Below the pieces are notes generated by a model, which had not been told where the DNA came from, did no database searches, and was given only the letters and a program-made list of their open reading frames with translations. From the NCBI RefSeq assembly GCF_023241715.1, contig NZ_JALQCW010000014.1, positions 1 through 64,000 of the forward strand: a stretch of DNA of 64,000 bases, given 5' to 3'. A program made the translations under genes and the position numbers. Shown here in pieces: positions 39,451-48,673 of the stretch (positions are counted from its first letter, which is position 1; each line of letters starts with the position of its first letter). Source of the stretch: Pseudomonas morbosilactucae (GTDB taxonomy: Bacteria > Pseudomonadota > Gammaproteobacteria > Pseudomonadales > Pseudomonadaceae).

Positions 39451-41808
39451 CTACTGGCAGACCAGCGGGCCGATCAACGGCACCTGCTGCTGTTCCAGGT
39501 CCATGTCGAACTGCACCCGGCACTGCTGGTCGTCGCCCAGGCTCACCACCAGGCTGTTGTGCGCCGCCAGGTTTTCCAGGTAGACCAAGCCGTCCCAACC
39601 GACCACCGTGCGCACCCCGCTCTGCTCATGGGTGACGGTGCTGCCCAGGGGCAACTCCCGTTGTTGGGCATCCACCAGCACCACGCTGGCGGCGATCACT
39701 CGGGTCAGGGGAAATTCCAGCAGGTAACCGCTGCCACGGCGCACAGCCACCCGCTGCTCGACATTCGGGCTGCGCACGTTGGCCGGCAGGTTGAGCGGGT
39801 CGATTTCGTATTTGCCCCGGTAATAGGCGCTGCTCCAGGGCACCAGCAAGTGGCCGTTCTTGTCGGTCTGGCCCACCCATTGGTTTTCGTAGCGCACAGG
39901 GATGTCTTTGTAACCATCGGTGCTGACCACCACAAAGGCATCGTCGATACGGTTGGCGGCGAACACTTGGCGGTCCATCCACACCAGCGAACCGCTGGCA
40001 TCGGCCCAACGGGTCTCGGCGTCGCGGGTGCCGTAGACGCCGGCCTGCAGGCGCACCGATTGCAAGCGCCAGGTCAGGTCGGCCTGGTGATAATCAGCGC
40101 CGTCGCCCGTGGCGTAACCGAGGTTGTAGCCCACCCCGCCCTCGATCGGCACCGACCGGCTGAAGTTGACCCGCTGGCGGTTTTCCCCACTCTTGCTGCG
40201 TTCGTTACCCAGGCTCAGGCTGCCGTGCAGATCGAACGGGATCACCAGTTGCGCCTGCATGGCCCACTGGCTTTCACCGATTTGGCGGTTAGCCGACAGG
40301 TAGAAGCTGCTGTTGTGCCACAGCGGCTTGCTCCAGGTCAGGTTCACCAGCCGGGTGCGGCTCGAATCGGCGGCGCGCACATCGAAATAACCGGCGCCCA
40401 GGCTGCCGTAACTGTCCAGGCTGAGGCTCAGGGTCAGTTGCTCACTGCGCTGGCTGAGGCTGGTGTAGGCGCTGTCGACCACCGTCAGGTCGGCGTATTG
40501 ATCGCGGCGCTGCATGCGCTGATAGGCCACGCTGTAGCGCTGGCTGCTGTACTGGTAGCCAATGCTGAATTGCTGCCCACTGCTGCCGTCGAAGCGGCTC
40601 TGGCTGAAGGCCGTATTGAGCACGCCAAAGTTGCCCAGCCGCAGGTTGCCCCCCAGCCCGCCCAGGGTCAGGGCGTCCGACGCTTCGGCGTGGCCTTCCA
40701 GGGTCAGGTTGTCGCTGAGGCCATAGCGCAGGCTGCCGGAGGTCACGCCCGGGCCATAACCGAAATCCCGCAGGGTGTAGTCGCGGCGCAAGTTGCCAGC
40801 GGCCACCGAAAAATCCGTCAGGCCCTTCTGCAACAAGGTGCTGGTGACGTAGAACGGCACCGTGGTCGAGACCTGCCGCCCCAGAGCGTCAGTGGTCACG
40901 ACCACGGCCTCCCCCGCGCCGTTGATAAAAGGGATATTGGTCAGGGTGTAGGGGCCTGGCTGCAACTCGGCGCTACTGGACTTGTAGCCATTGATAAACA
41001 GGTCCACCGAGGACGGCACCGCCGCCTCCCCGGCAAACTGCGGCAAGGGGTACGTCACCAGGTCCGGGCGCACGCCAAAATCCCGCGACAGCTGCACACC
41101 GCCCAGGCGCACCGAGCTGCTCCAGGGCAAGGCACCGCTGACCAGGTCGCCGGCCTCGTAGGTCAGCAGGCGCTCGTCGTCGGAATAGCGCCACGTGGTG
41201 TCGTAGCGCTGGTAACCATTGTTCAGGGAAGCCCCCTCGATGCCGGACAGGGTCTGCCGGTACTGCCCGGTGTTGGATAAGGTGCCCCAACTGTCGAACA
41301 GCCGGACCTCATTCCAGGCCGCCAGGTAGGTGCCACCGTTATCGGTGTCATTGAGGTACAGGTCGTAGTTGAGCAACGCCCCGAAACTGCTGAGGGCCGG
41401 GGTTCGCGGGTAAGCCTGGCGGTTGCCGATAAACTGCTCCGGCAGCCAGTCCGGTGGCACCTCCAAAAGCAGGCGCTGCCCCTGGCTGTCGTACTCACTG
41501 TGCAGGCCCTGGAGGTTGTCCAGACCGACTTCGGCGCCCAGCCCTTCCGGAAGCTTCATGCCGCTGTCGCGCAGGGTCTGCACCGGCAGGAACAACTGCC
41601 CCGCTCGCTGCTCCACCGCCACCACCCGTCCTGTGTTCATCTGATTGATCACCAGCTCCAGAAACAACTGCGCATCGGCGACCGACTCCAGGCTGCTGGG
41701 CGGTGGAGGCAATTCGCCAGCCTGGAGCGGTTGGGCCAGCAGCAAGCCCCACAGGCCGGCCAGCAGGCCTTGCAAGTGCCGAAAACGACGAGCCGAATCC
41801 TGGCTCAT
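39451..41808 (-). CDS. Outer-membrane usher of archaic chaperone-usher pilus
   Basis: Pilus assembly platform, 785 residues when started at MSQDSARRFR (41808); 11 further upstream codons are unsupported. The signal peptide ends near AQPLQAGE. Next come the N-terminal chaperone-binding domain (SVADAQLFLELVINQMNTGR), the 24-strand barrel with the plug (SVDLFINGYKSSSAELQPGP), and C-terminal domains ending in the Cys pair around DDQQCRVQF and LVCQ. It is of the CsuD/CupE5 type, shorter than PapC/FimD. Confidence 0.92.
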   Translation of the reverse strand: MSQDSARRFRHLQGLLAGLWGLLLAQPLQAGELPPPPSSLESVADAQLFLELVINQMNTGRVVAVEQRAGQLFLPVQTLRDSGMKLPEGLGAEVGLDNLQGLHSEYDSQGQRLLLEVPPDWLPEQFIGNRQAYPRTPALSSFGALLNYDLYLNDTDNGGTYLAAWNEVRLFDSWGTLSNTGQYRQTLSGIEGASLNNGYQRYDTTWRYSDDERLLTYEAGDLVSGALPWSSSVRLGGVQLSRDFGVRPDLVTYPLPQFAGEAAVPSSVDLFINGYKSSSAELQPGPYTLTNIPFINGAGEAVVVTTDALGRQVSTTVPFYVTSTLLQKGLTDFSVAAGNLRRDYTLRDFGYGPGVTSGSLRYGLSDNLTLEGHAEASDALTLGGLGGNLRLGNFGVLNTAFSQSRFDGSSGQQFSIGYQYSSQRYSVAYQRMQRRDQYADLTVVDSAYTSLSQRSEQLTLSLSLDSYGSLGAGYFDVRAADSSRTRLVNLTWSKPLWHNSSFYLSANRQIGESQWAMQAQLVIPFDLHGSLSLGNERSKSGENRQRVNFSRSVPIEGGVGYNLGYATGDGADYHQADLTWRLQSVRLQAGVYGTRDAETRWADASGSLVWMDRQVFAANRIDDAFVVVSTDGYKDIPVRYENQWVGQTDKNGHLLVPWSSAYYRGKYEIDPLNLPANVRSPNVEQRVAVRRGSGYLLEFPLTRVIAASVVLVDAQQRELPLGSTVTHEQSGVRTVVGWDGLVYLENLAAHNSLVVSLGDDQQCRVQFDMDLEQQQVPLIGPLVCQ

Positions 41809-41939
41809 GACGGGTCCAAGTCCATCTATGGACATCTCCATCCCAAGGCGCGTGCGTCAACCCGCTCGCATCCGCCTTTGTCACTCCCAAACAGGCGCCT
41901 TAGCGTTGATGCCGCCACCGGCGGCAATCAGCCCGCCGA

Positions 41940-42731
41940 TCACGGCGAAGGCGGCAAGCTCTGCACCTGTGGCGCACCGTTGACCCGTAGCTGCAGGTTC
42001 GGCTCGCCCACCAGGGTTTCAGGCGCCGGCCAGCGCATCACCGCCCCAGGCAACACATACCCCAACAACCCCTGGGCCAACGGCCGGGTCTGCCCGCCCT
42101 GCTGGAAGGCGACATCGGTGAGTCGCGCATGCACCGCCCCCTGGTTGCGCAGTTCGAAAAACGCCTTGCCGTCCACCGCCACCTTGCGCCAGCTCAACTG
42201 CGGCACGCCGGCGCTCTTGGGGTCGCGCTGGCGGGTGGTGTCGGCCTTGCTCCAGAGCCCCGCGCCATAGGCAAACAACGGCACCGAGTAACGCATCTGG
42301 AAGCGAATGGCCGCGGCACTCTTGGCGTCCCCTTCCGGGGTAATGGGCTTGGCCGAGGGAATCTCGTCGATGATGATCCGGTACGCCAACTCCTGCCCGG
42401 GGGGCACCTCACGGGTCCGGGTCAAACGCACCAGTTGCCGTTGGCCGGGTTCAATCTTTGCCACCGGTGGGCTGCCAATGATGTCGCGCTGGTTCTGGTA
42501 CTGATCGGCAAAGCCGCTCTGGCTCCAGCCAAACACGCGGATCTGCAAGTTGGCGGTCTCGGTGCCGCGGTTTTCCAGCCATAAGGCACTGGCCTGCTGA
42601 TCGGCCTCCAGCACCGGGTCGATCGGCCAAATCAGTACCGAGCTGGCCGCCTGGGCCGTGGAGGCTCCCAGCGCCAACGCCAGCAGTGCCCCATAACCCA
42701 GGGTCCACAGGCCTCGCAAAGGTAAATGCAT
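41940..42731 (-). CDS. Periplasmic pilus chaperone (PapD-like, archaic type)
   Basis: Chaperone of 263 residues with a signal peptide ending AQAA. Two Ig-like domains follow: domain 1 with VLEADQQASALWLENRGTET and ELAYRIIIDEIPSA, domain 2 with SWRKVAVDGKAFFELRNQGA. It donates a beta strand to pilins and delivers them to the usher, as CsuC/CupE4 do. It lies 62 bases after the fourth pilin gene and 131 bases before the usher gene; the latter gap holds a small hairpin but no convincing gene. Confidence 0.9.
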   Translation of the reverse strand: MHLPLRGLWTLGYGALLALALGASTAQAASSVLIWPIDPVLEADQQASALWLENRGTETANLQIRVFGWSQSGFADQYQNQRDIIGSPPVAKIEPGQRQLVRLTRTREVPPGQELAYRIIIDEIPSAKPITPEGDAKSAAAIRFQMRYSVPLFAYGAGLWSKADTTRQRDPKSAGVPQLSWRKVAVDGKAFFELRNQGAVHARLTDVAFQQGGQTRPLAQGLLGYVLPGAVMRWPAPETLVGEPNLQLRVNGAPQVQSLPPSP

Positions 42732-42777
42732 ACGACTACTCCTTGTTTGCCTGCCGGCTTGTTATTGAATCGCCCCA

Positions 42778-43278
42778 TCACCACGACAGCTGCACCTGCA
42801 GCACATCGCTATAAGTCCCCCCAGGCTGATTGCCCGGCAACTGCACCTGTCCGTAAATCGGCAGGCTGATGTTATTGGCATCGCTGTAAGCCACCGCCAC
42901 GCTTTGGCTGATGCCCAGGCTCTGGCTGTAGGCCGCATCCCGATACAACTGGTACGCCACCCGTGCCGTGCCGCTATTGAGCTGCATGTGCCGCCCACTG
43001 CTGTTGTACTGCCCGCCGTCGACGGTCATGTTCAGGGTCACCCCTGGCGTGCACTGCAACTGCACCCCCCCGGCCAGCGCCACTATCACCGTGCTGGTGG
43101 ACAGCGCCGATTGGCTGCCGAACGCCAGGCTGCCGTAGTTGCTGACACCGCCCACCACCAGGCACCCAGCGGTGATGGTGGCGCTGACCTGGAAGCTCTG
43201 GCTGGTGGCCGCCGAAATCCAGGTCGGCCAGGCTCCTGCACAGATCAGCGCCAGCAGCACACCAGCGTGGCGGGCCAT
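42778..43278 (-). CDS. Archaic pilus minor subunit (SCPU domain)
   Basis: Pilin-like protein of 166 residues, signal peptide ending WISAA, then one spore-coat-U domain: the conserved N-terminal Cys loop (ATITAGCLVVGGVSNYGSLA) and the C-terminal strand (GTYSDVLQVQLSW). It is fourth in the operon, directly before the chaperone. It probably serves as an adaptor or minor subunit, like CsuB. Confidence 0.85.
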   Translation of the reverse strand: MARHAGVLLALICAGAWPTWISAATSQSFQVSATITAGCLVVGGVSNYGSLAFGSQSALSTSTVIVALAGGVQLQCTPGVTLNMTVDGGQYNSSGRHMQLNSGTARVAYQLYRDAAYSQSLGISQSVAVAYSDANNISLPIYGQVQLPGNQPGGTYSDVLQVQLSW

Positions 43279-43282
43279 GGCA

Positions 43283-43819
43283 TCAGAAGGTCAGTTGGAC
43301 CGACACCGTGTCGGTGTAGGTCCCCGCCGGCAACCCCGCCTTGCCCACCGCCTGGCCATAGAGGTTCACGGTCTGCGCCACCCCGGTGCTCGGCGCCAGG
43401 TTGATCACCCCGTTGATCGCCACGATCTGCGAATGCCCGGAGTCGGTGTACAGGTCGTAAGGCACGTAGTTGGCCACGCCGTCGAACAGCGCACGGGTGC
43501 CGCCGGTGGACTTGCCGTCGTTGCTGCCGCCCTGGATGGTCAGCGACGGTGACGTGCCACTGGAGCACAGAATCGACAGCGCACCGCCACCGCCGCCCAG
43601 CACTTGGCCAGTGGCGGTGGTGAACAGCGAGTTGGCGGTGCCGAAGTTCAAGGCCCCGAAGTTCAAGCCTGTGCTACCGCCCACTCCGTTGACCTGGCAA
43701 CTGCTGGTGAGGATCAGCGTCGAACTGATCTGCCCGGTGACCGTGGTGGCGGCGTTGGCTGTGGAGGCCATGGCCAAGCCCAATACTGACCAGCCAATCC
43801 TGGATACAAGCGCGTGCAT
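43283..43819 (-). CDS. Archaic pilus major pilin candidate (SCPU domain)
   Basis: Pilin of 178 residues starting at MHALVSRIGW (43819); the signal peptide ends STANAA. It has the SCPU domain with SSCQVNGVGGSTGLNFGALN and the C-terminal AGTYTDTVSVQLTF. The pattern with LNFGTANSLFTTATGQVLGG resembles the major pilin CsuA/B or CupE1 more than its neighbours do. If so, the major pilin is third in the operon rather than first. Confidence 0.83.
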   Translation of the reverse strand: MHALVSRIGWSVLGLAMASTANAATTVTGQISSTLILTSSCQVNGVGGSTGLNFGALNFGTANSLFTTATGQVLGGGGGALSILCSSGTSPSLTIQGGSNDGKSTGGTRALFDGVANYVPYDLYTDSGHSQIVAINGVINLAPSTGVAQTVNLYGQAVGKAGLPAGTYTDTVSVQLTF

Positions 43820-43839
43820 GATGTGTGTCCTCTTGTGAT

Positions 43840-44385
43840 TTACCAATCCAGCGTGATGGTCAGGGTGTCGGTGTAGACCCCTGCCGGAATCGCGCGGGTA
43901 TTCACGACCACCGAGCCAAACACCGGAATGGGGATCCGGCGACCACTGCTCACTGCGAAATTGCGTTGCTGGCCGATGCTGTAGCTGTCGCTACCGGAAG
44001 CATCGACGAACAAGTGATAGGGAATGGTCTGGCGGCCGTTGCTCAAGCGTCGGGTCGTGCCGTCGCCGTTGAGGCCGCCATTGATGGTCACGGTGAAGCC
44101 GGTGACCGAGGAGTTGCAGGCAACCTGCACCTGGCTTTCGCTGCCGCTGCTGAGGTTGGCATTGATGGGATTGACCCAGGTCGGGCCCTGCTGGCCAAAG
44201 TTGAGCATGCCCAGGTCGGTGATCGGGCTGCCGGACGCGTTGTCGCCACTGGTCACCTGGCAACTGGCCGTGATCACCAGGCGCGCCTGGATCTGCCCAT
44301 CGACTGCAGCCTGCGCGGTATCCACCGACAGCCACAGCCACCCGAGGGCGAGCATCGTCCAGGTCTTGCTGTTCAAAGCACCCAT
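43840..44385 (-). CDS. Archaic pilus subunit (SCPU domain)
   Basis: Pilin-like protein of 181 residues starting at MGALNSKTWT (44385). The signal peptide ends TAQAA; the SCPU domain includes ITASCQVTSGDNASGSPITD, LGMLNFGQQGPTW and the C-terminal GVYTDTLTITLDW. It is second in the pilus operon, 20 bases before the next pilin. The exact structural position in the fibre is unknown. Confidence 0.84.
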   Translation of the reverse strand: MGALNSKTWTMLALGWLWLSVDTAQAAVDGQIQARLVITASCQVTSGDNASGSPITDLGMLNFGQQGPTWVNPINANLSSGSESQVQVACNSSVTGFTVTINGGLNGDGTTRRLSNGRQTIPYHLFVDASGSDSYSIGQQRNFAVSSGRRIPIPVFGSVVVNTRAIPAGVYTDTLTITLDW

Positions 44386-44480
44386 CCCAGTTCCATCAGG
44401 ACTCCCACACGAACCGCCCACGATGAACGGTTTTCCTTGGCCTGCCCGGTTCCACCGCGGCAGCATTCACGACCTTGGCC

Positions 44481-45032
44481 TTACCAGGTCAGGGTCACTT
44501 TCAATACATCGGAATAGCCACCGGCCCGAGGGATCTCGGCCAGGGGTTCAATACGCCCGTACAACGGCAAATCCACCGTACCGGAATCCGGCACCCGCCC
44601 ACTGACCGGCACATTCACCGGCAGCGGAATGCGCCGGGCCGGGTCCTGGTAGAGGCGATAGGGGATGGGTTTGCTCGACGACTGGTTGCTGGCCAGGTAA
44701 CGCACCTCACCGACGCCACCATGCAGGCCGCCGTCGATGCGCATTTGATAAGGGGTGTCGGGGTTGCATTCCAGGCGTGGCTGGCGGTCACTGGCCAGCG
44801 CTGCGCCCAAGGGGCCTGCGGGCTCGTCCAGGCGCGCGGTGCTGCCGAAATCCAGGGTACCGAGCTGCTCGATACCCGCCTCGCGCTGTTGACCGACCAG
44901 TTGGCAGCCACGCATCACGTCGACCCGGACTTGCACCTGCAAATCCGCGGCCCCCGCCGTTGCGCTGAGCAAGGCGCTCATGACTGCCCACCCCTTACAT
45001 CCATTCAAGGCCCCAATCCCTATGAGAAACAT
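44481..45032 (-). CDS. Archaic pilus subunit, first gene of the operon (SCPU domain)
   Basis: Pilin-like protein of 183 residues with a signal peptide ending TAGAA (alternative start at an internal Met). The SCPU domain has VMRGCQLVGQQREAGIEQLG, LDFGSTARLDEP and the C-terminal GGYSDVLKVTLTW. First in the seven-gene operon (pilins 1-4, chaperone, usher, adhesin); the promoter must lie in the 190-base gap upstream, where I see no clear motif. Confidence 0.82.
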   Translation of the reverse strand: MFLIGIGALNGCKGWAVMSALLSATAGAADLQVQVRVDVMRGCQLVGQQREAGIEQLGTLDFGSTARLDEPAGPLGAALASDRQPRLECNPDTPYQMRIDGGLHGGVGEVRYLASNQSSSKPIPYRLYQDPARRIPLPVNVPVSGRVPDSGTVDLPLYGRIEPLAEIPRAGGYSDVLKVTLTW

Positions 45033-45222
45033 TTGCAGAAATCAGGTTAGCAACCCTGATGAAAACCGCCAGTTAGCGCCTTAATCTGACGAATTAAAGG
45101 AAAAATCCAGCAAGTGCTGGCCACCCTGAACGTCAGAGATCACTGGCCCGCGGCTTTTCTATTGGTTAAATTGTCACGCCGCTTTCAAGGTGAGCGGCCT
45201 GGAATAATTGGGGTAACCACCA

Positions 45223-46341
45223 TTGGCCGCTTTCCCGCCAAAACCTGCACAGGTTCAATCACGCTGGCGCCGCCTGCTCGGCAAGGTTGCGCGCCGCCCG
45301 AGCGGCTCCGGTCGAGTGATCCACGACTACTTTCGCCACAAGGCCCAGGACCAGGGGTACACCCTGAGCCACAGCCAGATGCGAGTGATCGAATGCATGG
45401 CCCAGCAGGCCGACGCCCTGCTACAAGGCCAGCGCACAATCCAGAGCCTGTACCTGTATGGCGCCGTTGGCCGGGGCAAGAGCTGGTTGCTGGACGGCTT
45501 CTTTCGCGCCCTGCCCATTGCGCAGAAACAGCGCCTGCACTTTCACGACTTCTTCGCCCAACTGCACCAAGGCATGTTCCGCCATCGCCAGGCAACAGAC
45601 GCCCTGGCGGCGACCCTCGATGAGCTGCTGCACGACTGCCGGGTCCTGTGTTTCGACGAGTTTCACGTCCATGACATCGGCGACGCGATGCTGATCACCC
45701 GCCTGTTCAAGGCCCTGTTCCAACGCGGCATCCTGCTGCTGGTGACCTCCAACTACGCCCCCGAGGGGCTGCTGCCCAACCCGCTGTATCACGCGCGCTT
45801 CAAGCCGGTGATCGACCTGATCAACGCGCGCATGCAGGTGATGGAAGTCGGCGGCCCCCATGACTACCGCAGCCAGGCCCGCTCCCACAACCAGCAACTC
45901 TTTACCCAGGGCCAGTACGTTTGGCCGGGCAGCGCGGCCCAGCGCAGCGCCTTGCAGCTGCCGGAGCGCCACGCCCCCGCCCTAGCCCTGGAGGTCGGTG
46001 CCCGGCAATTACGGGCCCGCCAGTGCGAGCAGCGCAGCATTCGTTTCGAGTTCGCCGACCTGTGCGAACAACCCACCGCGGTGATGGATTACCTGGAACT
46101 GAGCCGGCGCTTTGACACCTGGATCATCGACGAACTGCCCGCCCTGGACGACTGCCCCATTGCCACCCAGCAACGTTTTATCAACCTGATCGACGTGCTC
46201 TACGACCAGGACAAACACCTGGTGCTGATCAGCGAACTGCCCCTGCGGGAAAGCCTCGGCGGCGATGCCATTGACCTGGCGCGCACCCGCAGCCGCCTGG
46301 GCCAGCTACGGGAAGTCGGCCCGCAGACGTCGATCGGCTGA
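45223..46341 (+). CDS. ZapE/AFG1-type ATPase
   Basis: P-loop ATPase of 372 residues in the AFG1/ZapE family. Walker A is LYGAVGRGKSWLL, Walker B is VLCFDEFHVHD, and the sensor region is LLVTSNYAPEGLLPNPLYH; the C-terminal FEFADLCEQP is family-typical. ZapE acts on FtsZ at the division site. This copy differs at the N-terminus (WRRLLGKVARRPSGSGRVIH instead of the usual start), so it may be a second paralogue with another role. The start is uncertain: TTG at 45223 or a later codon. Confidence 0.8.
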   Translation: MAAFPPKPAQVQSRWRRLLGKVARRPSGSGRVIHDYFRHKAQDQGYTLSHSQMRVIECMAQQADALLQGQRTIQSLYLYGAVGRGKSWLLDGFFRALPIAQKQRLHFHDFFAQLHQGMFRHRQATDALAATLDELLHDCRVLCFDEFHVHDIGDAMLITRLFKALFQRGILLLVTSNYAPEGLLPNPLYHARFKPVIDLINARMQVMEVGGPHDYRSQARSHNQQLFTQGQYVWPGSAAQRSALQLPERHAPALALEVGARQLRARQCEQRSIRFEFADLCEQPTAVMDYLELSRRFDTWIIDELPALDDCPIATQQRFINLIDVLYDQDKHLVLISELPLRESLGGDAIDLARTRSRLGQLREVGPQTSIG

Positions 46342-46413
46342 GCACGCGCCCGCCCCAGCCGTTATCATGCGGCCCTTTGCGGGCCCCGCCCGCCCCTGAC
46401 GAGTGCTGACGCG

Positions 46414-47730
46414 TTGACCGACACCCTTGCCCAATTGCGAGCCGGCCAGTTGACCGGGCTCAAGCGCCTGGACCTGTCCTGCGGGCTGACGCAGTTCCCG
46501 CGAGAAATCTTCGACCTCGCCGACTCCCTGGAAGTACTCAATCTGAGCGGCAATGCCCTGAGCAGCCTGCCCGATGACCTGCATCGCCTGCCGCACCTGC
46601 GGATCCTGTTCTGCTCCGACAACCGTTTTACCGAACTGCCCGCCTGCCTGGGCCAATGTGCACAGTTGAGCATGATCGGCTTCAAGGCCAACCAGATCGA
46701 ACGGGTGCCCGCCGAAGCCCTGCCGCCGTTACTGCGCTGGCTGATCCTGACCGACAACCGACTCAGCGAACTGCCAGAGGAGTTGGGCCGGCGCCCACTG
46801 CTGCAAAAACTCATGCTTTCCGGCAACCGCCTGAGTGCCCTGCCCCAGAGCCTGAGCCAGTGCCACCGCCTGGAGCTGCTGCGGATCGCCGCCAACCAGT
46901 TGCGGGCACTGCCGCCGTTTCTCCTGGCCCTGCCACGCCTGACGTGGCTGGCCTACGCGGGCAACCCACTGGAATCAGAGGCGGGTACCGAGGCTCTGGC
47001 GTCCACCGCCTGTATCGCCTGGTCCGAACTGACCCTGCAGCAGCGTTTGGGCGAAGGTGCATCCGGGGTGATTTACCAGGCCCAGTGGCAACCGGCGCAG
47101 CAGCCCGCGCGCCCGGTGGCGGTCAAGCTGTACAAGGGTGAAATGACCAGCGACGGCTCGCCGTTGCATGAAATGAACGCCTGCGTCAGCGCTGGGCTGC
47201 ACCCGAACCTGATTCGGGTCGAGGGCCGTATTGCCGATCACCCCGACGGACAAAACGGCCTGGTGATGCAGTTGATCGACCCCAGCTATCGCAACCTGGC
47301 GGGGCTGCCGAGCCTGGACTCCTGCTCCCGGGACATCTACCCGGCCGACGCACGCTACAACGCCGAGGTGATACTGCGCATGGCCGGTGGCGTCGCCTCG
47401 GTGGGTGCCCACTTGCACGCACAGGGCATCACCCACGGCGATCTTTACGGCCATAACCTGTTGTGGAATGAACAGGGCGACTGCCTGTTGGGGGATTTCG
47501 GCGCGGCCGCTTTCCATGCCCAGGACGACTCCGTACAAACCCGTGCGCTGCAACGCCTGGAAGTGCGCGCCTTCGGCATCTTGCTGGAGGAGTTGCTGGA
47601 ACGTGGGGATGGGTCGCTGGCCGAGGAGCGGCAGAAAAAGCTGCAGGCGCTGGTGGAGCAATGCTGTCAGCCGGAGGTGCTGGCACGACCGGATTTTGTG
47701 CAAGTGGCGCGGGGGTTGGCGGCGCTCTAA
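46414..47730 (+). CDS. Leucine-rich-repeat protein with Ser/Thr kinase-like domain
   Basis: Protein of 438 residues. Residues 1-190 form about eight 23-residue LRRs of the LxxLxLxxNxLxxLP type (for example SLEVLNLSGNALSSLP). The C-terminal half is kinase-like: glycine loop LGEGASGVIYQ, VAVKLYKGE with the ATP Lys, catalytic loop ITHGDLYGHNLLW, and LLGDFGAAAF. The loop reads HGD rather than HRD, as in aminoglycoside/lipid-kinase-like enzymes, so it may phosphorylate small molecules or atypical targets. TTG start at 46414. There is no signal peptide, so it is cytosolic. It follows the ZapE-like gene after 72 bases. Confidence 0.85.
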   Translation: MTDTLAQLRAGQLTGLKRLDLSCGLTQFPREIFDLADSLEVLNLSGNALSSLPDDLHRLPHLRILFCSDNRFTELPACLGQCAQLSMIGFKANQIERVPAEALPPLLRWLILTDNRLSELPEELGRRPLLQKLMLSGNRLSALPQSLSQCHRLELLRIAANQLRALPPFLLALPRLTWLAYAGNPLESEAGTEALASTACIAWSELTLQQRLGEGASGVIYQAQWQPAQQPARPVAVKLYKGEMTSDGSPLHEMNACVSAGLHPNLIRVEGRIADHPDGQNGLVMQLIDPSYRNLAGLPSLDSCSRDIYPADARYNAEVILRMAGGVASVGAHLHAQGITHGDLYGHNLLWNEQGDCLLGDFGAAAFHAQDDSVQTRALQRLEVRAFGILLEELLERGDGSLAEERQKKLQALVEQCCQPEVLARPDFVQVARGLAAL

Positions 47731-47734
47731 CAGC

Positions 47735-47790
47735 TTCACCGGCAAGCTGACTCCTACAGCGGTGTGCAGGAGCGGGCTTGCTGGCGAATT
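47735..47790. repeat. REP pair
   Basis: REP arms at 47735-47758 and 47765-47790 (AGGAGCGGGCTTGCTGGCGA), inverted to each other, between the kinase gene and the YebC-like gene. Confidence 0.7.
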
Positions 47791-47796
47791 TCGGTC

Positions 47797-48501
47797 TTAA
47801 CCGGCCAGGCCGACGAACATGTCTTGCACGTCGTCGTGGTTGTCCAGGCCTTCGAGGAAGGCTTCGACTTCGGCCATCTGCTCATCGGTCAGGCCGCTGA
47901 CCGGGTTCTTCGGCTGGTAGCCGAGCTTGGCCGACAACACGGTAAAGCCCTGCTCAGGCAATGCCTTCTGCACCGCGTCGAGGTCCGCAGGCTCGGTCAG
48001 GAACAGGGTCGCGCCCTCTTCACCCGGCTCGAAATCCTGGGCACCGGCTTCGATGGCGGCCAGTTCCGGATCGGCGTCCGGGGTGTCTGGCGAGGCTTCG
48101 ATCATGCCCACATGGTTGAAATCCCAGGACACCGAACCCGAAGCGCCCAGTTGGCCCTTGCGGAACGCCACGCGGATTTCCGCCACGGTACGGTTGATGT
48201 TGTCAGTCACACATTCAACGATCAGCGGCACCTGATGGGGGGCAAAACCTTCATAGGTCACGCGATGGTATTGCACGGTCTCACCGAGCTGGCCCGAACC
48301 TTTCTTGATCGCCCGTTCCAGGGTTTCACGGGGCATCGAGGCTTTTTTCGCCTGCTCGACCACCAGCCGCAAGTGGGCGTTGGTGGCGGTGTCTGCGCCG
48401 TTGCGTGCAGCAATGGTGATCTCTTTCACCAACTTGCCGAAGATCTTGCCCTTGGCGTTGGCTGCTGCTTCTTTGTGTTTAACCTTCCACTGTGCGCCCA
48501 T
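47797..48501 (-). CDS. YebC/PmpR-family regulator (YeeN-type)
   Basis: YebC-family protein of 234 residues. It begins [20 protein letters not shown], the YeeN-type start rather than the AGHSKW start of YebC. Family segments are [39 protein letters not shown] and [17 protein letters not shown]. Members act in translation of poly-proline stretches or in transcription; a precise role cannot be given here. Probably a paralogue of the ruvC-linked yebC, which is not in this window. Confidence 0.9.
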   Translation of the reverse strand: MGAQWKVKHKEAAANAKGKIFGKLVKEITIAARNGADTATNAHLRLVVEQAKKASMPRETLERAIKKGSGQLGETVQYHRVTYEGFAPHQVPLIVECVTDNINRTVAEIRVAFRKGQLGASGSVSWDFNHVGMIEASPDTPDADPELAAIEAGAQDFEPGEEGATLFLTEPADLDAVQKALPEQGFTVLSAKLGYQPKNPVSGLTDEQMAEVEAFLEGLDNHDDVQDMFVGLAG

Positions 48502-48606
48502 TACTCACTCTCTTGATCTATGGCGTCGAGTTAGATGTTGGCCGACGCGATGGGCAAGTTTATACGTCCTCAGGGCACCAATCGACCAAAAAGTCAGCCC
48601 TTGTCA

Positions 48607-48673
48607 TGCAGGAGCCGGCTTGCCGGCGATGGTGGTCCTGCGGGCGCTATCGCTGGCAAGCCCACGCCTACGT
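48607..48673. repeat. REP pair
   Basis: REP arms at 48607-48632 (AGGAGCCGGCTTGCCGGCGA) and 48647-48673, inverted to each other. The second arm runs into the stop codon of the LysR gene. Confidence 0.75.

Noticed and set aside
39559-41280. 573-codon plus-strand frame opposite the usher gene
   Set aside because: Shadow of the usher gene; repetitive Gln/Ala/Val/His translation with no recognisable domain.
41881-41943. Possible 20-codon ORF overlapping the pilus chaperone stop (GTG start)
   Set aside because: Very short, no ribosome-binding site, overlaps a GCCGCC/GGCGGC hairpin, and no conserved pattern is known. Probably chance.
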